From contig NC_092460.1 in assembly GCF_047495875.1 (NCBI RefSeq), positions 5,446,520 to 5,510,519 on the forward strand: a stretch of DNA of 64,000 nt, given 5' to 3'. This DNA is from Pithys albifrons albifrons. Taxonomy: Eukaryota > Chordata > Aves > Passeriformes > Thamnophilidae. Shown one piece after another: positions 1 to 12,442 of this stretch; within the stretch, counting starts at the first letter, position 1, and each line of letters opens with the position of its first letter. Below the pieces are notes generated by a model, which was given only the letters and a program-made list of their open reading frames with translations, was not told the DNA's origin and did no database searches. The position numbers and the translations under genes are program-made.

Positions 1-844
1 GGAAGTCCTGCAGATCTGGCCAAGCCTCTATCAGCTGGACCAACCACAGGCTTCCTGCTATCCTACCCTGCTCATTTGGGGCAGCAGGACTCAGACAGAG
101 AGACAAGATTTAAGAAATTAGGTACCTAAGTCATCTAGATTTCCAAGGAACAAATATAGCATATAATGTGCACTTTGAAGCTCCCAGGGAGTGTGAGCAC
201 ACTGCAGAGCAGCAATTGAATATGCCTGCTGCAGGTTACCATTTTCTAAGCAGATGATTTCTGCATCACTTTCTGGATGGCTTTAAATCCATCAGGTGCA
301 GTGTCAATGATGTTTAGTCTTATAAGCCCCTTTCACTAGCATGAACTCCAAAATAGACCAGTCTACATTTGCAGAACAATGACAGAACCCACAGACCATG
401 AAAATTCCCATTTGGGGTGAAGATTTGCTGAATTTCTTTCCAACCCAGCAAACCCATCTGTGTTCTGATCCATATACTGAATAAGAGTCTCACTGAAGCG
501 CAGTGAGGCTTTTTGCCTGTGGAAAGCAACTTTCAGCATAGGAAATTCACTCAGCATTGACTGATGAACAGGTAGTTGCTCTGCCATAACAGGATTTAGG
601 AAGAATATTTTCCATGCCTGGTATTATTTTGATCATTGTTAGTAAATCACATTCACCTCTCACCCCTGCTGATCAGATTACAAACCCCAGCACAACAGCA
701 GGGAGCTCAAAGCAGAAGACCTGGCACTGCTGCTTATGCCTGTAACATTCCTTTTGCAGATAAGCATCTCTTCTGGATTAACAGCCATGCCTTCTCCTCC
801 CATAAACAAGTAACAGAGAGGATTTGCCACCTCATCAAATACAC
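1..844. other. Non-coding flank, nothing recognised
   Basis: This stretch has ordinary AT-rich vertebrate composition. The open frames in it are short (under 80 codons), overlap each other on both strands and show no recognisable domain. I see no RNA gene, no tandem repeat and no clear interspersed repeat before the CR1 tail that begins near 845. Confidence 0.6.
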
Positions 845-1150
845 CCATAGAATAGTTTCAGGTTAGAGGGGACCTTACAGATCACCTAGTTCCAACCCCC
901 TGCCATGGAAAGGGACATCTTCCACTAGACCTGGGTGTTCCAAGCCTTATCCAACTTGGCTTCAAACACTTCCAGGGATGGGGCAGCTACAGCTTCTCTG
1001 GGCAACCTGTGCCAGAGCCTTCCCACCCTCACAGGGAGGAATTTCTTCCTAATATCTAATCTAAACCTGCACTCTACCAGTTTAAAGCCATTCCCCATTG
1101 TCCTATCACTCCCTCTCCAGCTCTCTTGGAGACCTGAGCTCTCCTGCATA
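845..1150 (-). mobile_element. CR1 LINE, 5'-truncated 3' end
   Basis: Read on the + strand the segment opens with CATAGAATAG, runs through the characteristic stretch about 'ccaaccccctgccatgg', 'cttccagggatggggcag' and 'aggaatttcttcctaat', and fades after about 1150. This is the reverse complement of the 3' end of avian CR1 retrotransposons, so the element lies on the minus strand with its 3' terminus at the left. Only about 300 bases remain, with no reverse transcriptase part, so it is a dead truncated copy. Open frames of 81 and 109 codons over it are by-products of the repeat. Confidence 0.92.
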
Positions 1151-4100
1151 ATTCCTTTTGGTTTATCATATAAAGAGTAAGAGATTACCCCCATCTCCCA
1201 CTGCGCATTCCATATTAGCACAGTTCTTATTTGGAAGCAGGAAGGTGATAACACAGCTGGATGTCTGAGCTTCAGTCTTTAACCAGGTTGTTGGATTTAG
1301 GGTCTGGGGAGACAAAACCAGCTCCAGTGACAGGTGCCTCAGCTCTGCCAGGGACAGCTGAGCACAGCAGGGAAGCTGCTTTGGCTCTCCAGAAGAGATT
1401 CTGGCTGTGTGTGTTTGCATATACCCATTCTGAAACACAGAGGAGCCTCATACAGGGAAAATAAATGTGATCTCTATGCAAGTGTTATTTGAGAGCTGTG
1501 ACTTCAATATTTAAAGTGTTCCTGGCTGCAGGTGCAGCACACTGGAGTTATCAACATTTCCTATGTTAGAAACAAAGCTGATGCTGACCCTAAGACTTAA
1601 ATTAGTAACAAGATTACTCAGAGAAAAATAATGTACTGAAAACCTTTATGGGACAAGGAAGTATGCCAAAAGTAAACTTGGCTAGCACTCTTAATAGATA
1701 GAAACCCATTTGTTTCTTTTTGAGTACTTAATTAAATTTCTCATGAATGCATTTGTAATAACAGTAATAAGCACCATATATGGAAATCTTCAATGACCCC
1801 TTAGCAAGGTAATTTCCTGAATTTGGCTTATATCTTAATAACATCCAAAGCCAACTAGACTAAAACACAGCTGGTATGCATTAATCCATTCTGAGTATGA
1901 GGGTGTGCATGGACTGGGTGTGTAAAATAAATTACTTTGGTGCTTTGACACTGAGTTTTATTGCCTGTAGAGTGATGCTTGATTGTATTCAGAAAAGCAG
2001 TAAGAAGAGAGTAAACATGATTTCTTATTAACAAAGGAGCTTTGGGAAGGGCAGTGCACATACCTTATGCACTCTAACATGCTCTTTCAGTTCTCCTTGG
2101 ACCATAGTCACTAGATGGGAGGGGAAGGCTTTGAACCAAGCCACCTGGATTTAAACAGGGCAAGCTATAAGCTCTTCTGTGCTCTAGAGCCTTTCTGGAG
2201 AAACAAGAGGGAAGGGAGTTAGAAGGGAAAGATCTATTTCCTCTCAAGGATTGCTCACACACAATTTGCAACCCTACCTGCTTCTCAGGCCTTTTTCTGT
2301 GTTTCATATGCACAACCATGGCAAAAAAATCATGAGCTAAATGGCAAAGAAGAAATGGTCATTGCTGACTACATCTGATGACTGAAAACAAGTCTCCTTC
2401 CTCTATACAGAGATGATGAGCTCCATCGGTGGATGGAAGGAACTTTCTTTCATAGCTTCATGTGTGTGCACTCAGAATCCATGTTCTAACACAGCAGCTG
2501 CAATTAAAACATGGCCAAAACTTCAAAAACCTCAATCTCCCTGCAACTGATCTTGAATAGTACCAAATAAGTATTCCAAACCCAAGAGGGGTAGGGCAAG
2601 TCACAGCACAGACATCAGGAATTATCTTGGATGTAGAGCTGAAATCAAGTAGGTGACAAGAACCATGGCACACCAAGCATGCAGCCACTCTTTGGAAATG
2701 CCACAGGAATGCTGGGGAAGAGCTGGAGCAGAGCTCAGAGAAGAAACACCCAGAACAGGCCTCTGCTGGGGAGGGTTCTGGTGTTTCCTCTCACATCTCA
2801 AACAGGACAGCATACTGTAAATAACAGAGAAGCAGAGCTCTTGCCCAGAGTGTGCAGCAGTCCAGGGATAAATTAAAGCTCACTTAAAATAACTGGATTC
2901 ATCCTTACAGATACCAGTGAGATCCAAACCCAAGTGGAAACAGCATTAAGAAATCCCCCAAGGGATTAACTCTGTGCACAACAGCACCAACTCCTAAGGA
3001 GTTCCCATATTTGAGAAAGAAGTGAAGTTATATTTTTCATCATGAATATATGATAACAAACCTTCCTAAGCTCCCACAGTGACTCAGCTCAAAAGCTAAA
3101 GACCTGGCAGTACTACCACTTCATCCATAATCTCCTTTTTACAGCTAAGCCAGTGCTCCTCATGTGGTAATGCAGCTGCCTCAGGGGTTGGCTTACAGGT
3201 CAATGCTTCCTTAGAAGTGAGGATCTCAGCTGGACCTTCTCTCTTCTTCTTGAGGAGCAACACACGATGCTGAGGCTTCCAGTAGAGACTATGTTACAGG
3301 AAACTGCTGCTCTGCATGACACCTCTCTAAGGCAGCCTATGAAGGGCTCTGCCCTCCTCCTGCCTGCCTAAATACCCTGCCTGCAGCACTAGCTGGGGAC
3401 AAGGCACAGCTTCTTCTCATTAACTGTATAATCACTCCATTACATTTGATATGTCCCAGCTTTCCAGAGATGCCTGGCTTTGATTATCCCACCTGTCCCA
3501 ACAGTATTATTCTGCTCTGATAAGCACAGGGAGAGTCCCTCTAATGATGAGTGTGGATCTGCTACAATGAAACATCCTCCTCACTCCATTAGGAGTTTTG
3601 CTCTTAGTATGAAGTTTGTTACCAGTTTAGAAGTTTTATTGCTGTACTACTTTTTGTGGACATCTACTAAGGAGTCTTCGAAGTTTCTTTTACCTAAAGG
3701 TAATGTGCCCATAGTGGTAAACTCTGCTTTTGCCATGACTCTGCTTCAAAGCAGAATGGGACACTTGGGATGCAACAGCGATGGTTACCACATGTTAATG
3801 ACTGGCTTACTTAGTATAAAGAATTCCCTAATGAAACAAAACACTTGAGCCTGCATTTGTGCTCAGAAAAAGTCCCACTGACACTTGTTCCATCCTCCTC
3901 ATCCTCCACAGGTCCTTGCCTGTCCCTGTCTCATTGCACTGGTGATGTCTGGTGTGTCCTCTGAGTCATCTCTTCAGTCTCACTGGTTGGGAGGAACTGA
4001 GCTGGTGGTACAAGGTCACTTCCAGTCCTCAACTGCCTCTTCTTCAGCTGAGCTCCCTACCCATAAGACTCCCTAGACCACTTTGGCAAGCCCTTTTCAA

Positions 4101-6785
4101 AACACAAACCACATCTCAAAGGTCTTCTTGCTGAAGCATTACCATGTATTTCTTTCTTCTTAGATCATCTAGGTGAAACTGGGGGAGATTTTCTATCCTG
4201 GAAGCTCTGCTCTGGACTGATTTCTTTCATCCATCCGTCCAGCTTGCCTTTCCTGCCCATTCCCAAGGAGTGGTGGCTGCAAAGAGCTGGCCTGGGAGAC
4301 CTGCCCTCACTCCAGGAACAATATCCTGTTACACTGAGAACATTCAGGCTCTTTAGAGAAATAATTCATGGATTATTGCTTGACTTTTATAGGCAAGAAA
4401 CAACGAGTAAATATATGATATTTAATGATCAAGAAAATAATCTAAACAAAATTGCTGTAGGATATTGCGAACGCCTGACCTTCTCCTGTCCATTTGTTCT
4501 TGGAAAGCAGCACATGGAACTGAACAAACACAAAATGAATAGGAGCTTAGCAAAGACTTTGTGCAAAAGGGACCCTTTGCATTTGACATGCTCTGTCACA
4601 TTGAATTTTAATTACAGCTCCCCCCTGAAGCTGGCACAGGAGGGGAATACTAATGACAGGTGGAGAGGGAAGGGAGTAGCGATGGCAATCACCAGCACAG
4701 CACTTGCACAAAGGACAAGGTACTCAGCCTGATGGCAAGAAGAGGTAACCTAGATGTAGTCAAATACAAATCCTGATGGTTTAGTTCCCCCTTTAGCTAT
4801 TTCACCCCAAGTGTGGGCTACTGGTCAGAGTAAAACATATTTAAGTGAGTTTAGTGTACTAAACCATTTTAAGTTAGAGCCCATTTGTGACAAGAAGCCC
4901 ATGGAAGGTAATCAGGAGTTTGTTGAACAAATATGACCCCAGATCACTTCTCTAGTGATCAGTAAGCCAAGATTTTGAATTATTATGATGTAGGGATGCT
5001 ACTTGCTCAGGGTTATGTCTATCAGGAGCATGTTTGCTGAGTTTTATAAAAACACCTTTGGGAACTACCTCTTGAAAAATGTATCACCATGGTGGGAGCA
5101 TAGCACCCAAAATTCTAGCAGTGGCCATGTGCAGGGTCCTTGCATGGAATAAGCATTATACACACACTCAATGCTCTAAAACAATCACAGGCAGCATCAG
5201 CAATATCCCTGTTGTTCACTGCCCAGAGGGAGAGAAAACATCCTAATCAGATGGTGATCATCGAATATGTGACAAGTATTAGTGCAGCAAATATATGGGA
5301 TGCTGATAGACATCTCAGCAAAAGGTAATCAGGACATTAGGGGACCGTGTAAAGATTCAAATAAGGACAGAGTGGAATACAAAACCCACTTTCAAAACCT
5401 GTATGGATATTTAGAGGCTAGTCAGGATATTACATCTCCTTGAGGTCTGGCTGCAGTCAGTCAGACACACACGATTCATCTGGGCATCCAGTGCACTGTG
5501 AAGATATTTCAGACCTCTTCTTGCTCCCCCTTCAAGAAACAAAATTTCTGTTTCTCACAAATGATCCAAAACACCTCATTTTTTTCCTGTTTTTATTCTA
5601 ATATTCAAAGAGCAGCCAGCTACCACAGAAATGCAAAGTCTGCTTATCAGGGCAAATGGCTGATCTACACAGATTGTGTGACAGTCATAAAATCCTTAGG
5701 GATCAGAACAAAGGCTTTCACAAGGCTTTTGTTGTAAGAGCGCGATCTATTCCTGTGGGGAAATTCTGTGTTATATTGCTGTCTGCTTGCACAATAGAAA
5801 GATGTTTTCCCTGCATTATTTGGGTTAGTAATGCAATGTTTGCTATTTCATCACTGGATACTCCTGCCAAAAGAATTTGTATTACCTCACGTGCTATTGA
5901 TAAAATGGAGTTGCTTGGGAAAACTGTTTCACCCAGTGAAATAAATCAGACAGGAGTTTCATAAAATTAAAATACTATTTAAAGCTATAAATTACCTATA
6001 AACTGCAACACATGTTGCTGTGCTCCATTCTTGGTTTCTATAGCTTATATTCTATAGTTTTTGTAGTTTATCCTCACCTTCTTTTTTCTGTCTTTCCATT
6101 CTCCTATTGTGTAAGTAATAATTCATTCATTTAAAATTTCCCAGTGAATAAATGTGGCTGGTTTATGTCACTTAACAGTAGTATAAGGTAAAATAAGATC
6201 AGTACTTTCCATATTGCAGCAACACTTCTTTTAACCACAGCCAGAGTTTTCTTCACTGGGCCATTGAAGATACAAACTCATTTTCCTTAGTAACATTTCT
6301 TTCTGCCTTTTGCCAGAATGCTTTCAAGAAAGCAGCAACTCAAGAGAAAATGACCAGCCTTATTCCTGAAGCATCTAGAAATTCAGAGTGGACAACTAAA
6401 TTACTTATTCACCCTAAAATGTTATAATTTCTTTCATAGGGTATAAAATATGCCCAGTAATTTTATGCATTGCAAGGCTAGTGTTTTATACTTTTCTGAG
6501 GAAGTCTAAAAGAATCTGAAGGGTTGATAAAGTTCTTAGGTAGGCCAGGCAGGTTTCACAGAGCAAGAAGCTAAACTTTAAAAAAATGAAGTCATAAATC
6601 ATTTATTTCTCCCTCATGTAATTTTTGAGGATGGTTTTCAATACTCTGATATGAAAGCAAAAGAGCTCCTGGCATAGTTCAAAGTGTGACTGCATTGACA
6701 TAGGGGCCAGCTGGGAATGTCTCTGCATTACAGAAGTAATTTTAAAAGACATTTTAAGTAAAGAATACTCATCCTTCTACATATT

Positions 6786-6810
6786 CCTATATATTTTTAT
6801 ATATGTATGT
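6786..6810. repeat. TA-rich low-complexity tract
   Basis: A short run of alternating T and A (tatatatttttatatatgt and neighbours). Low-complexity sequence with no sign of function. Confidence 0.6.
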
Positions 6811-9164
6811 ACTATATTAATGTCTGTTTACTTTCCCCAGCCTGCATACTTGGCAGGGTGGCCCCGGGCCAGCCTGTGGCTCCAGGCAGGCTGAGATCCT
6901 CTGGCTCACACGTGTGGTTTTCATGTGAACTCTGCTACTCCCAGGTTGCACAGGGAGTGGGGAAGTTGAGCCATAATGGTTGGTGCCACTGCCCCTCAAC
7001 ACAGCAGAGTGAGAAACATCTAATTCTGCAGTTGGATTGGATCCACTGAATCTGATCAGGATGTCCTCTGAGCATCCACCAGCCATCAGTGGAAGCGGGA
7101 AAATCAGTCTTTAAGTTAGCACAATTCCCATCAGGCAAACTCCTAATTCTTCCCTAATTAAGCCTGGCAGCTGAAGCTGAATGAAAACGATGTTGTGTTC
7201 CATCCAGCGTTCCAAGGGGTCTTTGCTAAATCAGAAAGATGTACTTTAATCTGTGTAAGGAGAGATTTTAAGCACAGAGCTGTGTCTGGAAAGTCAAATC
7301 CTTTATGCATCCCTCAGGCACATTAAATGATCCCCCCTGACAGAGAGGGGAGTGCTGAAATCTCCTATAGCAACTGGCCACTAGCAACGGGAACAAACAG
7401 TCTCTTGTCCCATTATTTCAACTTTCTGAATTATTCTGTGAGAGGCAGAGAGGGCAAGAGAATGACTCTACACAAGGTTCAGGTTTTTCACCCAGAGGGA
7501 TTCATGCCAGAAACAGAGATCATGGACTTGGTACCTTTGTGCCTCAGTTTCCCTTCCCCTGAAGAGGAATAGTTTTGTTTCCTTTCTTACTCCAATAGGG
7601 GATGCAAAAGTCCAGGAAAGTGGAGAAACCAGAGGTCACACGCAAGTAAAAAGTATTGCTTGTACATATTTGTGCTGCATTTAAAAAAGTCCTCCTGGCT
7701 TAAGTAAGAATATAAAGTTGGACAGATATTTCCTGCATCTTGAGTGAATGGATTTAATATTCCAGTTGGTTTATATATTTTGAAATTATAAAAAAGATTT
7801 TATTTCCACTATAAAGGGCTCACAAAGCCATAAAGCATCCCAAGATGAGTTTTTTTGGCCACTATGTCAGCGATAATGGAGCTTTTGCTGTGCAATCACT
7901 GGAGCAGCTGCTGATGCTGAAGACCTGTATGAACACGAAGAGGATCCAACTGTTTGTGCAGCTTGAAATGGCCAGTTCCTTTCAGTCCACACATTTCTGA
8001 GAGTTATCAGTGTGGGGAATTATCAATCAAAAAAATTTTGAAGTAGAAACCTCATACCACCTCAAACTTATTATTATGCTTCCCCAATTACTGCATTTCC
8101 CCTCCTGTTTGGATTTCCTGCTTGGGCTTTCCCCCCAGGTGCTGACCAGAGCAGAGAGGAGCCATATCCCTGTGCTCCTGGGGGTGCTCCCTCCCTCCCT
8201 CCCACCTAAGGGGAGGCTTGAAAATCCCTACAAAGTGCTCAAGAAGCTGCTTTTGTGCAATAAAAAGATTACAGTAGAAGCAGATAACCTTTTTTCCTTG
8301 GTACCTGGGATACACATTACATACTGCCTCTGGCAACATCATGAGCTGCTGCTTGCAATGTAGGCTTAGCCTACAAAAAATAATAGAATTCTGCCACTCG
8401 GATACCCAGAGGGGAATGGACCATCCGCCTTACTAGAAATTGGATCTATACAGCTCTTGAAACACCTGGCTTGGTTTACATTGAAATGCCACCAAAATAT
8501 TCACATTTAATCGGGAAACTGTCAACACAACTGTCAAAATGCTTTACCACAAGAAACAAGGGCAATTTACTTTAAAATTAACTACTCAATTGGTTTTCAT
8601 TTAAAAAGCAATGCGCTGACTCCATCATGACAAGATTGCTCATTTTTTTATCAGTGTTGTCTTCTTATGCAGAACCCCATCACATGTTACCATTTTTGCT
8701 CCCCACAGCAAAGCCCAGGGGAAAAAACCATCCTTTTATCCCAGCATTTTACATGTTGGACTTGTCCAAAAGCCAGAAAGCCAGAATAATGTAGTTGTGA
8801 TAAATAATGCATAGCCAAAGTGGTCATACATAATCTGTGGGGTTATGAGCTTTACAGCTCTTCCTTCTAATACTTTCAATTTTGCTGGTTTCCTCTGACA
8901 ATGTTAAAAATAATCTTGTAACCCCAAAATAGATATTTTGTTCCTATTAGTTTCTCCTCTGCTCTCCAGTCTGCTCTCAGGTGAAATGCAGAACACTGAC
9001 AACCCCAATCCTGCTGAAAGTCAGGACATGCACAGCCAGGTCATTGGCCTTCCTCCTGCCACCTTCTTCCTCAAGGCCATGTGATGAGTTTGATCTTGCA
9101 TCCAACACACAGTTCATTCAGCTCATGATTTGACCTCAGGATGGACTTTACACAGCAAAGAATA

Positions 9165-9188
9165 AAATATACTGCTAAATATACTGCT
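9165..9188. repeat. Exact 12-bp tandem duplication
   Basis: The unit AAATATACTGCT occurs twice in immediate succession without mismatch. It is too short to assign to a family and is most simply a slippage duplication. Confidence 0.8.
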
Positions 9189-10785
9189 AAAAGCATCCTT
9201 TTGAGGTTGAAAGGTGAGGGAAGCAATGTTTGGATATCTGGATAAACGGTATCCCACTGTGAAGAAAGAGCAAGCATGGAGAAGGAGCTCACAGGCTTTC
9301 CCTGGAGAAAGCAGAGTTGGTGGGAAAGAATATTTAGAAATGACAATTGAAAATGGTTTTAACTGAAAAGATGAAGCTGACGTGAAAATCCAGCTGCAGA
9401 AAGCCTGGTGAGCAATCCCAGTTCACAGGAGGGTGACGCCATGGGGTGTTCAGACAACACTGGAGCATCACAGTGTTTTAGAAACAAATACTTTGATTTT
9501 TGGCATAAATATTGTGGAGGAATATCTGTAGGTTTTTTTCTGTACCACCTGATGCATCCTGAAAGGATCTCTTGCAGTGAAGGAACCGAAGCCACCAGGC
9601 TAACATATGCTTTTTTCCTACTGTGTTGTCCAAAGCAGAGTACCAAATACACCAACCCCCTTCTATCAGGAGCCTTATTGTTCTCATAAAACAGTTTAAG
9701 CACATTATAGCCACATCAGTGCCATCTGAGATGGGCCACATCTTTCTCTATGTAATATATCAGAGCAGAAAACAATTATAAAATCACACATGCTGTCACA
9801 GCTGGAGGTCAACCTGTCTCTCCCATGTGAGGCTTATTGCTAAGCTTTCTCAGGATGCATAACCTGATATGCAAAAAAACTGTAACATACTGGGGGGAAA
9901 AACAAAAGAGAAGTCAGTGCATTCTGCTGGCCTTTTCCTTGAGGATGAAAACGAAAATTCACAAAGTGCAGAAGAAAATTTCTTGAAGCAAGTGACCTGA
10001 TCTCAAAAGAATTCATGTGCTTGTGTTCTCCATCACCTTTAAAAACATGGGAGGAAATCTGACCAAAAGAAGAAAGGGATTATTGTAATTTGATGGTAGT
10101 TCGGGGTTTGCCCCAGCCCATCTCCCTTTGAAGTCAATGGAGAGATGGCAATTTCATTAAGTCAGTGACAGTTTCATGAAGTTCTAGTGAAAGACTAATA
10201 CACATTGCTTGCTTGCCTCTGCTCTAAGCTGTAGGATTGATCACAGATCTGTGACTGATTCACAGCATGTGGAAGGATGTGCTCCTGAGACAGGTGCAGA
10301 GGCACAGCATAACTCAGAGTGACACAGCACTTCCTCCATGAGCTGCTACTGTGACTGTTTTTCACTATTAAATCACTTTACAGGCATAAATAATCTAAAC
10401 AAGCCATTATCACAGTGAGAGGTGCTGTGGGAAGCAGAGGGACCCTCCTGCTGGTTGCCTCACAGAGTGCTCATGAATGCTTTTCAGTCCACCAAGAGAA
10501 TTGGACCAGGCTTATTTTACCACACATCCAATTCATTCAGGGATAAATGTTTCCACTGACTGCAATTACATGTGTATGTCATCATATTTTTATCTGGAGG
10601 GAAGATGTGGGGTAACAGGCTTTGGGAGATGCTGAACCAAGGCACCTGCCATCTGAAAACCACTCAGAGCAGGCTGTGACTGGGTCTTTTTCATTACTCT
10701 GTGAAGTCTTCTCTTGGTGGCTTCTAAACACAGCTATAAGATCTTAACAGGACAACATATTATGATATTTGAAAAGAGAATAAAT

Positions 10786-10813
10786 TAAAACAAAACATAA
10801 CAAAACAAAACAA
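10786..10813. repeat. (AAAAC)n-like simple repeat
   Basis: Irregular repeats of AAAAC and CAAAACAT make a short A-rich microsatellite. It has no polyadenylation signal directly upstream and no recognisable SINE body, so I call it a simple repeat only. Confidence 0.7.
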
Positions 10814-11986
10814 CCAGCTCTTCATCCCAAATAACTATTTCCCATGACTGATTCCATTTGTTTTGACCCTTATATAATAGGGCTTCTAATCTGCAGTGTG
10901 ATTAAAACAAGCAGGAGACTAAAATAAAGAGACAAGCAAGAAAAAAAAATGTGAAGACAGAAGTAATTTTTAGAGTTTTGTATCCAATGTGACAAAATAA
11001 GGATTTGAGAAAAGATTTCTGAAGAGTGCTGGGAGAAAAGGCAGCATTATATTGCTTTGATACAGAAGTAAAATTGCTTCTGGAGTCCAGAAACATTTAC
11101 AACTTAGTGTTGGAACTCAGATGTGTTTTTAACATCATCTTTTTCAAAGGAGCCCATTGATTTATGATTTTCAATAAGTCAAGAGCTAAGAGCTGAATTT
11201 CAGCTAAGATTTTACAATCTTAAAGCTGCAAAACCAATAAAACAGTGACCAGCATGGGCAATAGCATCCGCTGTCCCTGTGCTAGTTACCAGCTGTGAGA
11301 TATAGCTGTAGCACTCACTTGGACCACAGTGATGCCTTCAGAATTAATGTGTGGAAGGGATTTGGAGGATTATTTGAAGTTCAGTGTCATGTACAAACTG
11401 AGGCCAGGAAATGTAGACAAATCATAAAGAAAATAATGAGGTTCCTTAAGGAGTGTTTCTATCACTAGTTCTTTGATTTAATTATTTGTCTGGTTCCAGA
11501 ACACAACCCAGAAACCACTTCTGATGCAGGCTGTTCCCTAAAGTAGCAGGGATTATGCATGATTTTGATGTATTGATTAAACTGCCACTGCATGATTTGA
11601 GATGAAGATTGAATACTCCGAAAGTAATAAGATATGATTGAAGCTGAGCCCTTCCATGGATTAGAACGGACAGCTTTTTCTGCCACACTGCTCTCGTTTA
11701 TCAGAACACTAATAATGTTTATTACTTTAAGAGTTACAGCTCAGTGGTTAGATTTAGACAAAATGAAAGCTGCATGGGCTGAGCAAACCCATTTACTCTG
11801 AAGCATTTATAGCTGGGCAAGGAAAAGCAGGAGAAATGCAGGAGAGAAAAATCAGAGCTACTGAGACGACTCAGAAATTGCAGCCACCAGTGCAGAGGCA
11901 GCAGGTCCATTCTGGGCCAGCTAATCCCAAACTGGGGAATATGTCCTACAGACCAACCTATACCCTAAACTTTGCCCATGGATAGG

Positions 11987-11992
11987 GAGCAT
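11987..11992. repeat. Target-site duplication, left copy (GAGCAT)
   Basis: GAGCAT directly precedes the TG of the 5' LTR and is repeated exactly after the CA of the 3' LTR. A 6-bp duplication is the usual size for alpha/beta-type (class II) retroviral integrases. The exact match shows that both LTRs belong to one integration event and that the outer boundaries are complete. Confidence 0.95.
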
Positions 11993-12207
11993 TGTTGCAG
12001 CCCGATTCAGGTGGGCCTGAGTGACCACCTTACAAGTTTCGTTTTCACCTTAAAAGGACATGTTTCCAGCCTCAACCAATTGGAGTCAGACCACCGCACC
12101 TGGGGCGGGGTCACTTGAGGTCATATATACCTGTGTTTTTGAATAAACTTGGGATTTGCTTTACATCACATTGGTGGTGCAGTCTCCCCTAGGCATTGGC
12201 GGCGACA
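11993..12207 (+). repeat. 5' LTR, 215 bp
   Basis: Begins TGTTGCAGCC and ends GGCGACA. Its first 184 bases are identical to the 3' LTR. Promoter parts are visible in order: CCAAT at 12076-12080 inside an inverted CCAATTGG, a GC box GGGGCGGGG at 12102-12110, a TATA-like CATATATA at 12122-12129, and the polyadenylation signal AATAAA at 12142-12147. TATA and AATAAA are only about 20 bases apart, so transcription should begin just after the AATAAA, giving a very short R, as in avian leukosis-type LTRs. The end reads GCGACA, an imperfect partner for the initial TGTTGC, whereas the 3' LTR end GCAACA pairs perfectly. The 5' copy probably carries the mutated base. Confidence 0.95.
12076..12147 (+). 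promoter_or_regulatory. LTR promoter core: CCAAT, GC box, TATA, AATAAA
   Basis: CCAAT (12076-12080), GGGGCGGGG Sp1-type box (12102-12110), CATATATA (12122-12129) and AATAAA (12142-12147) are spaced as in a compact RNA polymerase II promoter. All are preserved exactly in the 3' LTR, 4103 bases downstream. The expected start is near 12148-12156, by TATA spacing. No mapped start is available. Confidence 0.8.
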
Positions 12208-12209
12208 AA

Positions 12210-12227
12210 TGGTGGACCCCAACGTGT
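12210..12227 (+). other. Primer-binding site, tRNA-Trp-like
   Basis: After a two-base AA spacer the sequence reads TGGTGGACCCCAACGTGT. It begins with TGG, the complement of a tRNA CCA end, and matches the tRNA-Trp-type site used by avian alpharetroviruses except for one extra G and one G-to-A change. Minus-strand DNA synthesis would begin here. The imperfect match leaves room for a different avian tRNA; comparison with the host tRNA set would settle it. Confidence 0.75.
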
Positions 12228-12272
12228 CTCAGAACATGAAACCCACCTGCAGGCCTGCCTAGAGCCTTAAGA

Positions 12273-12388
12273 AGTGGCCCCTGAGAGCTACTATGCCCCA
12301 GTTTTTTTGGGTGCTTTGTGGAGAAGCCCCTGAGAGCTTCTGTCTCCTGTAAACTTGGGAGTTTTGTGTAGTGGCCCTGAGAGCTGCT
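12273..12388 (+). other. Leader RNA with three repeated hairpins (candidate packaging signal)
   Basis: Three copies of a small stem-loop are spaced 48-49 bases apart: 12273-12292 (stem AGTGGC/GCTACT), 12322-12341 (AGAAGC/GCTTCT) and 12370-12388 (AGTGGC/GCTGCT). The loop is CCCTGAGA in the first two and CCTGAGA in the third. The stems differ in sequence but keep six pairs when G-U pairs are allowed, including a T-A to A-T swap. Position between primer site and gag start, repetition and stem compensation suggest an RNA-level role such as genome packaging or dimerisation. The function is inferred. Confidence 0.6.
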
Positions 12389-12424
12389 GAAAGAACGTGG
12401 ACTGAAGGAACCACGACCTTCGAA

Positions 12425-12433
12425 CCGGTGAGT
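12425..12433 (+). other. Candidate 5' splice donor before gag
   Basis: CCG|GTGAGT matches the vertebrate donor consensus well, with the cut between 12427 and 12428, about 15 bases upstream of the gag ATG. In complete retroviruses such a leader donor makes spliced env RNA. Here no env frame remains, so a spliced product, if made, would join the leader to the non-coding 3' region, for example at the acceptor near 15471. Confidence 0.6.
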
Positions 12434-12442
12434 TAAAGAAAC

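Larger units (their letters stand above)
1151..11986. other. Long non-coding stretch left of the retroelement
   Basis: About 10.8 kb without a supportable gene. The longest open frames are a 162-codon frame at 4244-4732 (+) and frames of 114-122 codons. None shows a recognisable domain, and overlapping frames on the other strand are similar in length. Visible items are a TA-rich tract near 6786-6810, an exact 12-bp duplication at 9165-9188 and an AAAAC-type simple repeat near 10786-10813. The rest is plain intergenic or intronic sequence to my eye. Confidence 0.6.

Noticed and set aside
4244..4732. 162-codon open frame (+)
   Set aside because: No recognisable domain or repeat similarity. The length is unremarkable for the best of many frames in 64 kb.
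12415..12430. TTCGAACC resembling a tRNA T-arm
   Set aside because: No matching acceptor, D or anticodon arms around it. It is part of the retroviral leader.
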